Shown: positions 28,289 through 39,177, counted from the stretch's first letter. The stretch is DNA of 64,000 bases from Ananas comosus (GCF_001540865.1 NC_033627.1:14311544-14375543); one strand, 5' to 3'. The notes: a model not told the origin generated them from the letters alone. Translations and numbers: made by a program.

Positions 28289-28826
28289 TGAGGCTACTAT
28301 GCTATCGGAAGCACGGAGCCTTCCGTGCTTCCAGCTCGTTTTTAATGTTGTGACTTTCGAATCGTCGATCGGCTCCGTTAAACTTGATCTAGAGTATTTG
28401 AAGTAGCTAGAAAATAAATTTTATGATTTTACGATATCATTTGCCTAGTGAACGAAGGGGCTCAAAATCAACGGCTGAAAATAAAAATCTTACAAAATGT
28501 AATAATATGATATTAAAATTTTAAATCAAAGATATTGATCTTGTTTTATATAGTATAAAGAATTTTCTATCAAAATTTCACGTGATTTGGATATTTCTAC
28601 ACCGTTAAACTTGCAAACGGCTCACTACGGCCATTGAAATTTGTTGATTTTGAGCCCATTCGATCACTAGGCAAATGATATCGAAAAATAATAAAATTTA
28701 TTTTCTAGGTACTCCAAATACTCTAGATCAAGTTTAACGGAGCCGATCGACGATTCGAAAGTCGCAACATCGAAAACGAGCTGGAAGCACGGAAGGCTCC
28801 GTGCTTCCGATAGCATAGTAGCCTCA

Positions 28827-28829
<3 letters not shown>
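28286..28829. mobile_element. Long-TIR MITE (family A), complete copy
   Basis: 544 bp whose two halves are inverted repeats: gtgaggctactatgctatcg at the left, its complement at the right end, and the gatcggctccgttaaacttg arms continue inward for about 170 bp. TA microsatellites at 28256-28285 and 28834-28872. Non-coding. Confidence 0.85.
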
Positions 28830-28875
<46 letters not shown>

Positions 28876-28899
28876 TGTTGCACAATATATGTCATGTGT

Positions 28900-28942
28900 A
28901 ATGAATGAAGTAGGTAGCTTGCTACATCTTTCTCAGGAAAAA
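28900..28942 (+). mobile_element. 43-bp retroinsertion of only the LINE/SINE tail, with 15-bp TSD
   Basis: Consists of aatgaatgaagtaggtagct, tgctacatctttctc and an A-rich end. Flanked by atatatgtcatgtgt (28885-28899) and atatatgttatgtgt (28943-28957), one mismatch. Confidence 0.78.
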
Positions 28943-28957
28943 ATATATGTTATGTGT

Positions 28958-29911
28958 TGCTCGTTTTTGGTCGAATTAGGACAAAAATTAGCCATCAGCA
29001 CATAGCAATAATTTTAGACGACAGGTCCACAATGTTGAATATAAATAATTATTTGATCCCCTCTCGATATGCTTAACCTTCTGAAGATAACTAAATAGTA
29101 ATTTCATACTATTACACACATGTACAATATGGTAATGAACATTATTATTATTTTCTATTGTTTACCACTGCACGACAAATGTGAACCCAAGCTGTGGCTA
29201 ATCGTCAAATCTCCTATTTCCTGAACGACATGGATGTATTCAGTGATCTCCAACGGTGTCGGTGTGGTGCCGAAGAGTTATTAATTACAGAGAATTTTAA
29301 GAAAACTTCGATTTTTTTTAATCTTTCTATATAAATTCATGAGATTTTAGTTTTTTGAGTGAAAATCGTCTTGATCAAAAGCAAAGATTTAATTGGTAGC
29401 TGGACTTTAAGTGAAATTTTATGTAGTTCACCGAATTTTAATTTATTTTAATTATTCACTGAATATTAATTTCAATCTCAATCTGATTACTTTATCATAT
29501 TTCGCATAATTAATTTTTTAAACAAAACAGAGAAACGTACGGTTGCTAATTTAGCTACCTCATGAGTGTAATTCATTCAATTTTTAATTCATTCGTAGGC
29601 TTAGGATGAAACTTAGCCGAATAAAATTAGATGGAATAGTTTACCACGGTAGAATAATAACTAGCTATTAAAATTTATGTAAACAAATTCCAATTGACCA
29701 TATTATGAAACCACCATGTCCATCTATTAAATACCGTTTATTTAGTTAAAAGTTCATGTTTTTGATCTATGGAAAGTCTCAATTTTTAACTTACAAATGA
29801 ACTTGTGCGTGAAAACCCAAGTTCTTTTATGTGAGAAGTACAAGCACTTCAGGGTGCGTGAAAACCCAAGTTCTTATTAAAATTTGTTGAATGTGTTGTG
29901 GTTTAAAAGTT
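28958..29911. repeat. AT-rich spacer with repeat R2-prime
   Basis: 29380-29880 matches 33330-33660 plus 34156-34345 (e.g. gctaatttagctacc, ttatttagttaaa, catgttttt, gtgaaaacccaagttct). Non-coding upstream DNA of the isomerase copies. Confidence 0.6.
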
Positions 29912-30715
29912 GACAGTGACATCATATTACCACGCTTCCGATCAATCAACTGGTTCTCGGGCGAGCTCAACTACAACTCACCGGAGACCCCCCGAGAAAA
30001 AGTTGGTTCCGGCGTTCGAGAGCCTGATTGCGAAGCTCGTAAGTCTGCCGATCCCGACGGTGCCCCGTGTAAAGGGCTGCGCGTACAGCGCGGGGTTCAC
30101 GCTTGCGCTCACGCTCGTGCACGACTACTTGGTGCTGTCAAATGACGCCCTGATTAGCGTGTGCCAGGACGAGCTTGTTAGCTATTTATTATTAGGCTAA
30201 AATAGGTTCAATAGTCTGTCCCATGATAATAGGTTCAGAAAAATAATAAGTTGAGTGACGGTGCAGTCCACAAAAAGCCTAATAGTAAGAGGTCCAATAA
30301 TAAATCCAACATTCACATGATTTAAGCCATATCGAAACCCGCGAGTGCTGTGGCTGAATTGTTAAGTACAATAGATGCGCCCTTTCTATATGATTTTGAG
30401 ATAGTTGGTTAGCGCTTATGATCTGCAGAACTGGCGCGGGGCCACGAGCTGTCGCATTATGCCGCGGCACTGCTGAGGGACAAATTCCTGCCGTCGGTCG
30501 CGTGGGCCCTGGCAGCGTTGTCCCACACTACGCCCCCATAAGCGACTACATGAAGCGCTACGTAGGGTGGAGCGAAGACCAGGTGGTGGATGAACTGCTA
30601 AGGCCGTCTGCTAACAGAATCCGCAACTGCAACGGCGGCAACTACAGTAAGTTGCGGGATCGAGAGGCTAGCTGCTGGCCGATGTGTCCCGGGTGGCGAA
30701 CGACGAGTGAATCAG
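29912..30715 (+). pseudogene. Broken enoyl-CoA isomerase-like copy
   Basis: Two coding remnants match the intact genes at 36045 and 48837. The first (29945-30180) runs from NWFSGE to the QDEL region with frameshifts: NWFSG is in one frame, then PAFESLIAKL...AGFTLAL and HDYLVLSN in another. The second (about 30429-30640) covers GHELSHYAAALLRDKF to APISDYMKRYVGWS, again with a frame change near 30515. An insertion of about 250 bp separates them, and the N-terminal third is missing. No complete protein can be made. Confidence 0.85.
30180..30428. mobile_element. Unidentified insertion inside the isomerase pseudogene
   Basis: Splits the QDEL codons from the following GHEL segment. gttagctatttatta near the left and tggttagcgcttatg near the right are not clear TIRs, and I see no certain TSD. 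Type unknown. Confidence 0.45.
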
Positions 30716-30757
30716 ACCCTACTAAATCAAAGGCTTGAGTTGAGAACTAGTTTAATA

Positions 30758-31010
30758 ATATGGTGACCAAAAATATTACTTTTACATTATAAACGGTTCA
30801 AAATTTTTAAAAATACTTTTAGTCTTTCTTTTTTTTATGTTATAAAATTACAGTTGTACCAGCTATAAAAGAAACCGCGTAACCACATACTTCTCCAATG
30901 GCTATTGTAATGGTAATTATATAATTAACATTATAGGAGAAAAGATCGTGAACGCTTTTGAAATTTTTTGACATGTTATATTATAAAAATAATAGTTTTA
31001 GTCACCATAT
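30758..31010. mobile_element. Small MITE with about 30-bp TIRs
   Basis: atatggtgaccaaaaatatt at the left is the inverse of aatagttttagtcaccatat at the right. AT-rich and non-coding. Confidence 0.7.
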
Positions 31011-31135
31011 TACTAATTAAACTAGGTCTAAATCACCCTGATCAGCTCACGAATAGTGCGAGGGCCTGGATCCGTGCATTTTTTTCGTATGCATGTATTT
31101 GTCCCCAGTCATATATATATATATATATATATATA

Positions 31136-31881
31136 GTGAGGCTACTATGCTATCGGAAGCACGGAGCCTTCCGTGCTTCCAGCTTGTTTTCGATGTTGCA
31201 ACTTTCGAATCGACGATCGGCTCCGTTAAATATGATCTAGAGTATTTGGAGTACCTAGAAAATAAATTTTATTATTTTTCGATATCATTTGCCTAGTGAT
31301 CGAATGGACTCAAAATCAACAAATTTCAATGGCCGTAGTGAGCCGTTTGCAAGTTTAACGGTGTAGAAATATCCAAATCACGTGAAATTTTGATAGAAAA
31401 TTTTTTATACTATATAAAACAAGATCAATATCTTTGATTTAAAATTTTAATATCATATTATTACATTTTGTAAAATTTTTATTTTCAGCCGCTGATTTTG
31501 AGCCCCTTTGTTCACTAGGCAAATGATATCATAAAATCATAAAATTTATTTTCTAGGTACCCCAAATACTCTAATAATTTATGGACACTTCGTCTTGACG
31601 CACTTTTTGTACCCCCACCCACTGCTCATCCCCGTTGGGGGCTTTGATCTCCTTCCTCTTCCTTTGCTTTTAATTTAATTTTGAGTTTACGACCTTCTCG
31701 GTGGCCTAAGCTGCTTCAACTTGTGTGCTCAGTCTTTTACTCAATGAATGAAGCAGGTAGCTTGCTATCTATTTCTCAAAAAAAAAAAAAGTTAACGAGA
31801 CCGATCACGATTCGAAAGTCGTAATATCGAAAACGGCTGGAAGCATGGAAGGATCCGTACTTCCGTAGCATAGTACCATCC

Positions 31882-31886
<5 letters not shown>
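31136..31886. mobile_element. Family A MITE interrupted by a LINE tail
   Basis: Same ends and arms as 28286-28829 but split at 31573/31791 by a LINE 3' end. Flanked by TA microsatellites (31112-31134 and 31893-31925). The right end is more degenerate. Confidence 0.82.
31574..31790 (+). mobile_element. LINE 3' tail nested in the MITE
   Basis: Ends tcaatgaatgaagcaggtag, cttgctatc, tttctc and poly(A). About 8 bases of the MITE (gatcaagt in other copies) are missing at the junction, and there is no TSD. Suggests insertion with a small target deletion. Confidence 0.75.
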
Positions 31887-31929
<43 letters not shown>

Positions 31930-32277
31930 CTTTCTTTGTAAATAGCTCCCTGACACTATCCGTTTTATTCATTTGAAAAGTTAAATTACTGTAAAAAGTT
32001 ACGCAGTAATAAAAAGAAAAGAAAAGAAAAGAAAAGTACAAGAGTAAGAGAGAGCAAAAAGTAAAGACAGTAGAAGAATCAGGACCGGAGTTCCTAACTG
32101 TCCATAAGCTTCATCCAGTGCTACAAAACTCAGCCCACACCCTCCTCGACTCCCTAATTCATCATGATCTGCTGATGATATACCTACTGTAATTAGTTTT
32201 CTTAGATAAGTACTCTATTTAGGGATATTTAAGAATTTAAGTAGAATCGCGCTACAAAAAAAAAAAAAAGAAAAAGG

Positions 32278-33182
32278 CCCAGATTCTCGTGAGAATCGAG
32301 ATAAAAATAGGGAAGTAATTAAGGGGGGAATAAAATATTAAAATATAAACGCTAATTAATTAGAAATTTTGGCTAACACGTTGGTCCGTACGTAGTATTG
32401 GTTGTATATAATTGGATAAAACATTTTATTATTATGTTGTGAACAATAGTATGTTCGTTGGGGAGTGCTTTTCCATTCCGAGTACAGCTAGGATTATAAA
32501 GTTCCCTCACAGCTCAACTCAACTTTACAAAGTCTACTTAAACAATTAAACTTGCGCCCGTTGAACAACCCAATTAACTAACTAATTAAATATAAACTAT
32601 TTGAAATAAGCTTATAAATTGCAAATTTAAATTTTTTCTCATTCATAAGTGACTCACATGTGTGGTTCCACCTAAAACCATATGCATTATTGCAGATTTG
32701 GTTTAGGAGAGGAGAAATGTAATTAATAACTCTTCAGCATCCAGACGACGCGGTTGGTGGTCGAGAAGAAGAGAGAAGAATATATAAGTCAATTATGAAT
32801 AAGGACAAGTTTTAATTTCCAAAATTTTATCTGAATTTTTATCTCAAATAGTTTATATTTAATTAGTTAGTTAATTGGATTGTTTGACCGGCTCAAGTTT
32901 GTTTAAGTAGACTTTGTAGAGTTTAATTGACTTGTGATTATTTTAATGAGAGAGACTTTACAAATTACAACCCTAGCTGTACTAGAAATGGGAAAAGCAC
33001 TTCCCCCAACAAATAAATAATTGTTCACTACATAATAAAATATTTTTCTTATCCAATAATACACAATCTATACCACGTGCGTACATACTAGCCAAAATTT
33101 CTACTTAATTATATTGACCTTTATATTTTATTTCTCCATTACTACTCCTCTACTTTTATCTTGATACCCGCGTGAATCAGGG
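32278..33182. mobile_element. Foldback element with about 330-bp inverted arms
   Basis: Left arm 32278-32608 and right arm 32836-33182 are imperfect inverted copies. Landmarks are gaaattttggcta / tagccaaaatttc, agtgcttttcc / ggaaaagcact, and acaaagtctacttaaac / gtttaagtagactttgt, around a loop of about 227 bp. No coding frame. If transcribed it would form a long hairpin. Confidence 0.8.
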
Positions 33183-33666
33183 TTTTTTCTTCTTCTTTTT
33201 TTTTTTTAGTGAGTCTTAGATTTCCAGAAAATTTTAAGAAAACTTCAAATTTTTTTAATCTTTGTATTTAAATTCTTAAAGTTTAAAATTTTTGTTTGAA
33301 ATTCGTCTTGATTAAAAGCACAGATGAATCACACCATTGGTGGCTGGACTTTTAATAAGTAAAATTTTGTTTAGTTCATCGAACTTTAATTTATTTTAAT
33401 TATCAACTGAACATTAATTTCTATCTCATTCGGATTGCTTTATCACATTTCGTATAATTTTTTAGACAGAACACAAAAACGTTAGCTAATTTAGCTACCA
33501 TATAGCTATAATTTATTTAATTTTTATTGGTAGGCGAAGGATGATCAAATTTAGCGGAACACAATTAGAAGAAATATTTTACCATAGTAGAATTATAATT
33601 AACTAATAAAATTTATCTAAACAAATTTCAATTAGCCAAATTTCAAAACTGCCACGCCCATCTATT

Positions 33667-34138
33667 TTTTTTGAGAAAAAGATAGCACGCTACCTGCTTC
33701 ATTCATTTAGAGGATGAATTAGGCTTACATAATGGAGACAGCCGGGGCCTCCGACGGGAGAAAGAGCGTCAAAATTACAAAGACAAGAAACAAAAATGAC
33801 AAGAGACTAAAACCAAAAAGGAAGGAAAAGAGGGTAAGGGAAGCAAGAGCGACAAATAACTAAAGCCAAAAGAGGAAGAAAGAAAGAGTAAAAGCGACAG
33901 GCGTCAAACAGCAGGGATCCAGCAGGGTCAACAAGGAGCGATCCAGGTGTCAAGCAGCAGTTTCGCCCGTTCCAGGCACCGAATAGGGTTGGGGGCAATA
34001 TCTCGAAAGATTAAACCATTCATTTCCGTCCAAACGACCCACCAAATGGCAGAAAGGAAGGAGAGGGAAATAAGTCTGTCTTTGGCGTCTCTTAGATCAA
34101 AGTTCATGTTCTTCACCTATTAAAATGACAAATAAGTC
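33667..34138 (-). mobile_element. 5'-truncated L1-like LINE with 17-bp TSD
   Basis: Flanked by tgccacgcccatctatt (33650-33666) and tgccacgcccacctatt (34139-34155), one mismatch. The minus strand encodes the end of the L1-like reverse transcriptase (ISLSFLSAIWWVVWTEMN-like stretch), a stop, then a 3' UTR ending aaatgaatgaagcaggtagc, tgctatc, ttctc and poly(A). It splits repeat R2-prime. Confidence 0.85.
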
Positions 34139-34155
34139 TGCCACGCCCACCTATT

Positions 34156-34847
34156 AAAATGCCATTTATTTAGTTAAAAAGTTCATGTTCTGCACCTATG
34201 GAAAGTCTCCATTTATTACGTAATTAACTTTTCAAAATATACCCATATATATATAGAGAGAGAGAGAGAATTCCCAAAGGAGTTTAGTTGCCTACTTAAA
34301 AATGAACTTATGCACGAAAATCCAGGTCTTATGAAAAGTACAACTTCACAGTTTGTTTAAAACACCTAAATTAAAAAACAAAAGAATGGGCTCACTTTTC
34401 AAGGCTCTTATTTAAAAATTCCGTCTCCGTCCCACGATCTCTGAATTGCTGAGGAATGGTCAGCTCCGCATAAAATGAATCGAAAGATTAATTTTTGGTA
34501 TAAAAAATATTTTTTTTGTTTGTTTGATGTAATGTTAAAATATTTTTTTGTAAAAATATTTTTACAGATTTGAAAAAGAATTGAAGTTTTTGTTTTTTGC
34601 TATTTTTTGGAGAAAATTGAAAACTCAAGTAGCGTAAAAAAAATTTTCATCTATTTTTTTTCACCGAACTAAACAAATGTAATTTTTTTTTCTTTCAATC
34701 AAATAAATATTGGTGAAAAATATATTTTTTTCTTACAAATCAAATACTATAAAACGTAAAACTTTTTTTCTATTGAAATTTTTTTTTTCTATAAAAAAGT
34801 ATTTTTTACGATTTTACGTTGAACCAAATGGACCTTAATACAAAATT
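34156..34847. other. AT-rich spacer
   Basis: Remainder of repeat R2-prime to about 34345, then T-rich sequence (aaaatattttttt motifs, 34490-34830) that looks like a degenerate MITE without assignable ends. Confidence 0.45.
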
Positions 34848-35565
34848 GGCATCGTGTTAGCACCAAGGAACTCACTATCTTTATTTCTTTTTTCTATTTA
34901 ACCTGTAAAAGTTAGTTTGGTGTAAATTGAATTATCGGTTATTACTGGCGCAAAGTTTGATTTAAATGCAAATAGTGAGGACGAGGGCGTGCGGGGCAGA
35001 GGTGAGGTGGGTTGTTTCCGCCTCCGCCTCCGTTTCCTCTACGGAGAGAGAAAAAAAAAAGAACGAGAAAAGAAAAAGAGGAGAGAGAAAAAATAATAAG
35101 GGTATATTGATTAGTTTGTTGAAAATCTGATTCGAATCTGCAAAATCGAAAAAAGTGGCCCACTTTTACAAAAGCGTAAAACAGTGGATTTTGTATGCAA
35201 ATTGGCCAAAGATAAATTATAAAACTTTACTAACTTTTTCCAGCTCATAATTAATACGACCTATTAACTTTAATTTGACCTGAAAATAATTTACTAACTT
35301 ATTTTTTACTTGAATTTTGACCCATGAAACTTGATTTGGTCAAAGATAACACATTATATCATCAAATGTTGCTAATTGCCGAACGATCCGTTAGCCAGGC
35401 TTTCACACCAGATTAAATTTATTTTGTGGGCAAAATGCAGCTATTTGCATCAAATCAAACTTTGCGCTAGTAATAACCGATAATTCAATTTACACCAAAC
35501 TAACTTTACAGGTTAAATAGAAAAAAGAAATAAGATAGTGAGTTCCTTGGTGCTAACACGATGCC
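34848..35565. mobile_element. MITE with about 130-bp TIRs
   Basis: ggcatcgtgttagcaccaag at the left and its complement at the right (cttggtgctaacacgatgcc) continue inward for about 130 bp nearly perfectly. The core includes a purine-rich strand. No matching TSD found, so the superfamily is open (Mutator-like by TIR length). Confidence 0.8.
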
Positions 35566-35900
35566 TTATTTGGATACAAGTTAATTAAATATTGGTGACT
35601 TGAATATAATAATGTGCAAGATTTCTTCATCTATTAACTTAAGCTGTTGGTTTGGGATCGAGTCATTTACCTTGGTATTATATCGGAAGTTAATTAAATA
35701 GTTCATGCGGTTTAGTCATGTTTCGATTTGACTTCGTTCAGTTCTCATCTGAGTAGTCTAGTTCTTTCAATCAGATTTCGTCCAGCTCTTACATAATTAT
35801 ATTAGGTTCATGCCGTCTATTAGCATGGCCTATTAATTAGGTGCCAAGGAGGTGGGTAAGTTGTGCGCGCGGATCGAGAACTAGAGTAGTATTAGGAGCC
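35566..35900. other. 5' flank of the first isomerase-like gene
   Basis: Promoter-side sequence. I see no element ends or exon. Confidence 0.4.
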
Positions 35901-35908
35901 TATAAATA
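35901..35908 (+). promoter_or_regulatory. TATA box of isomerase-like gene 1
   Basis: TATAAATA followed by gaggcagcct and ctccaccca, the same core promoter and leader as gene 2 at 48730. ATG is 144 bases from the start of the box. A CA microsatellite (about 35982-36009) and a TA run lie in the leader. Confidence 0.8.
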
Positions 35909-36044
35909 GAGGCAGCCTCTCGAAGCACTCTCCACCCATCTATCTACTACCCGCTGATCATATATATAGAATAAGAGTAAACACACACACACACACACGC
36001 ACACACACATATATATATATATGTAGCTAGCTAGCTCGAGAGCC

Positions 36045-36728
36045 ATGGGTTCGGATGACTCGGTGAGCTATGACACCATCGTGAAAGGCGGCCACAAATT
36101 TGCCGTGCTGACCCTGAAGCCAGCGGACAGCCGTCACCTCTTCACAAAGGAGCTCATCGGGGAGTACAGCAAACGACTCCAGCAGGCCGTCGGCGACAAT
36201 GTTCAAGGCCTCATAACCACCCACCAGGGCAACTGGTTCTCGGGCGGCTTCGACTACCACTCGGCCCCCCCGGTGGAGGATTTCCGGAAGCTGATTGCCG
36301 AGTTCATCCAGCTGCCGTTCCCGACGGTGGCCTACATACGCGGCCGCGCGTACGGGGCAGGATTCACGCTGGCACTCTTACACGACTACTTAGTGCTGTC
36401 GAACAACAGCCCCCTTAGTTTGCGCCAGGACGAGCTGGCTAATGGGCATGAGTTGCCGCCGTATGCTGTGGCGCTGGTGAGGGACAAGTTCCAGCTGTTG
36501 GCCTCGCTGGAGCTGCTGGTGTCGTCGGCGTACGTCACAGCCCCGAAGTTCGCGCCCATAACCGAGTACGTGAATCCGTACGTAGGGTGGACCGTAGACG
36601 AGGTGGTAAATAAGCTGCTGCAGCCACTGGTTGGCCTCGTCGGCCGCAACTACGGTAGCGTGCGGAAGATCCTGCTGCCCCAAGTGTGTCAGCTGGTGAA
36701 ACCCAAACCGGCCGGCTCGCGGCTATAG
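36045..36728 (+). CDS. Enoyl-CoA delta isomerase / hydratase-like protein with C-terminal SRL (paralogue 1)
   Basis: Single exon, 227 residues, crotonase superfamily. Oxyanion-hole segments are F65-SGGFD70 and G104-AGF107; E130 (QDEL) aligns with the catalytic Glu of plant delta3,delta2-enoyl-CoA isomerases (SEVD in typical members). The C-terminus is Ser-Arg-Leu, a plant peroxisomal targeting signal type 1, preceded by Lys residues, so peroxisomal import is likely. Family role: shifting double bonds during beta-oxidation of unsaturated fatty acids. The region after residue 150 departs from classical members, so activity is inferred. The coding region is GC-rich in AT-rich surroundings. An AATAAA signal follows near 36905. 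Neighbouring paralogues: a pseudogene (29.9 kb), a fragment (37.9 kb) and gene 2 (48.8 kb). Confidence 0.85.
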   Translation: MGSDDSVSYDTIVKGGHKFAVLTLKPADSRHLFTKELIGEYSKRLQQAVGDNVQGLITTHQGNWFSGGFDYHSAPPVEDFRKLIAEFIQLPFPTVAYIRGRAYGAGFTLALLHDYLVLSNNSPLSLRQDELANGHELPPYAVALVRDKFQLLASLELLVSSAYVTAPKFAPITEYVNPYVGWTVDEVVNKLLQPLVGLVGRNYGSVRKILLPQVCQLVKPKPAGSRL

Positions 36729-36834
36729 CGAGCTTGAGAGCCTGCATGGCTCCACGCATGCTTTTTAAAATTTTGCATGCATGCAATATGTTTTCGCCCC
36801 CCGTATGGATTGCATAATGCGTACCGCCGTTAGC

Positions 36835-37350
36835 TTGGAGTCCTAGTCCTAGTCCGAGTCCGAGTCCCAGTCAGTTTACTTTACGGTGCTTGTTTTGCCC
36901 TTTTGAATAAAATGGGGGCGGGGCGATGTCGGTCTGAGTGAGTCTCTGTCGATCCTTTGTCATTTACTATATGCTTCTGCATCTCTCATTTATTCACGAT
37001 TGTTTGGATTGGTCTTCAAAAGCATATATATTTGGATTACCGGAACTTTCTGGGTGTGGATGGAATTAACTTAGGAGCATTATTGTAGCTCGATCGAGTT
37101 CCTCTAAGGTCGCAAAAAAAAAAAAAAAACTTGAATTTAAAAATTTCGTCACCAAACTTGAACTTACAAATATCGATCTCATTACAAATGCCACAATCCC
37201 CAGAGAAAACACAAAGTACGACCGAAGCGATATGGATTGGGCCTGGTCCATCGAACCATTTTGAATCGTGGCAACGGTTGGCCTGGTCCGATAGATATAT
37301 AGATCACTCGTTTCTTTCCTGGCTCAAGGTCGAAAAGATGTAAAGCTAAG
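36835..37350. repeat. Isomerase 3' flank, duplicated
   Basis: tccgagtccgagtccga, gaataaaatgggggc, attgggcctggtccatcgaa and ctggctcgaggccgaaa-type landmarks recur in the same order at 49617-50060, behind gene 2. Shows that the genes were copied together with their downstream DNA. Confidence 0.8.
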
Positions 37351-37552
37351 TGTTTGGAGCTAGCCATATATAGATGGACTTGGGGCTCACGGACAACCAA
37401 CAAATCAAATATGTACAACAAAATGGTGCGCACGTTTTTTTCTACTTCAAAGGGGATGCACAAAGAATAATATAAATTGTAAAGAGAATATTGTGAGAAA
37501 ACTGAGGGATTAATACATTGTTTTCAATCAAAGGTTCAAACAGTGAATTTTC

Positions 37553-37722
37553 TTCTTTTCTTTTTTTTTTTCTTTTTTTTTGCGAGATATGTAGCACACT
37601 ACCCGCTTCGTTTATTTCATTTAGAAATAAACTTAGCTGTAAATGTAAATCAACTAGGATTCGAACTTGGGTCTCGGTACTAACCACCAAGCCTTTTACC
37701 ACTTGCTCTAGGAACGATTGGT
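37553..37722 (-). mobile_element. SINE, full-length, 16-bp TSD
   Basis: TSD caaacagtgaattttc (37537-37552) and caaatagtgaattttc (37723-37738). T-rich tail, gcgagatatg, tagcacactacccgcttcg, attcgaact and acttgctctag. The paralogous flanks at about 50121-50136 and 57010-57025 lack the insert, giving empty sites. Confidence 0.88.
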
Positions 37723-37941
37723 CAAATAGTGAATTTTCAAACTGATATAAAATGCATGTACTCTGAACTACGTACCATTCATAAGAGCACCGGATCGAGG
37801 TGCGATCTAAACTTTGATGACATGGCCCCAAGCTAGCTGGATTTACTAGCGTAGCAATTTCCTTTGTTATACTGTGAATATCGATGCTTTAATTAGTAGG
37901 ATTACAATTTACAATTAGTGAGGATTACATACATCCTGAGG

Positions 37942-38066
37942 GTGGAGGAGTCGGAAGAGCACCACTGTCACTGCCGGAGTGCCACCCTGAAAGTCCGTGG
38001 TGCGGTGGCCTGCATTCTCAACGACACCAAGGGCGTGGAAGGCCTCATAACTACCGGCGGATTGCC
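37942..38066 (+). pseudogene. N-terminal scrap of an isomerase-like gene
   Basis: The reading ends ILNDTKGVEGLITTGG, which aligns with residues about 45-62 of the intact copies (VNDKVVGLITVHSGN). It then stops matching, so only this early segment is present. No start codon in context and no promoter match. Confidence 0.6.
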
Positions 38067-38257
38067 GACGAGGCTTGATGCTATTAATAGCATTCTAGCC
38101 TATTTTTATATGAGTCTGGTTACAATACCATTAATAGCATCAAACACTTATTACTATCAAGTTTTCCGCTATAATGCAAGAGAAATTGATAAAAAGATAT
38201 TTTGGTGACAGGGAAAATTTTAGATTAAATAAAAAAATATTTCATACATATTAACAA

Positions 38258-38314
<57 letters not shown>

Positions 38315-38664
38315 TTAAATAACTAAAAATAAATTAAGTTTGAAAAATAGAATAATTAAAAAAATCTATCAAATCATTAGTTATTTAAATTCAAATAATA
38401 GATTCAAAATTAACTTTAATTTTTGAGTCTAGTAATTCATATAATTTAAATCTAAATTTTTAATTTTAATTTTAAAATTAATTTACATTTTAAATTAATT
38501 TAAATTTTAAAATTTTGGATATACATACATATTATAAAAAAATGTGTATATTATGGAATACATAAAAAGAAATTTACGATGTAACTAAATTTAAAATATA
38601 CTTGAAAATAAATCAAATTTAACAAATAAATCAATTAAAAACTAGATTTATGCCACGTATTTAC
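38067..38664. repeat. AAT microsatellite and AT-rich tract
   Basis: A pure AAT repeat at about 38258-38312 is followed by AATTTAAA-type low-complexity sequence. No gene. Confidence 0.75.
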
Positions 38665-39177
38665 CACTACAACAGAATTAGGTTATAGGGACACATGTTT
38701 GGGACATTTTTGAGTAAGTGTCCTATTTATCCTAAAACTTAAAAAAACATCTACTAATACCTAAATATAAAACCCAATCCAACCAAAAATAAAAGATTAC
38801 TCTATTCAACCCACCACACCCAGTCCATTTGGCCCGATTACAAACAGAAAAGAATAAAAAAAAAAAAATCAATTACCATCTTTTCTTCTCTCTTCACTCA
38901 ATCCACTGAAATTCTAGACGAAAAGCCTTTCCTGTCGTCCTCCTCCGCCACCGCAGCCAACGAGATAGAATTTCGGCGGTTGCTAAATGCTTAAATAAGT
39001 GTTGGTAAATTAGCAGCACTCTTTTAGATTATAGCGACACTCTTTAACTGTCACTATATACTTAGCGACCCCACATATAGCAACACTTTTTAAAAATATC
39101 GGTAATTTTAGCTAACAGCACTTTTTGACATGTACCTATATTTAAAAGTGTCACTATAAACCGTTTTTGTTGTAGTG
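38665..39177. mobile_element. CACTA (En/Spm) non-autonomous element
   Basis: Ends CACTACAACAG and TTGTTGTAGTG, the diagnostic CACTA termini. Subterminal short repeats (agcgacac, tagcaacac, agtgtcac) as in this superfamily. 513 bp, non-coding. The 3-bp flanks (tac, tta) do not match, so the TSD has decayed or the target was altered. Confidence 0.8.

Noticed and set aside
31093..31296. 67-residue frame, also seen at 28667-28885 and 50103-50369
   Set aside because: It is the TIR of the family A MITE read in one frame; the repetition is the element, not a protein family.
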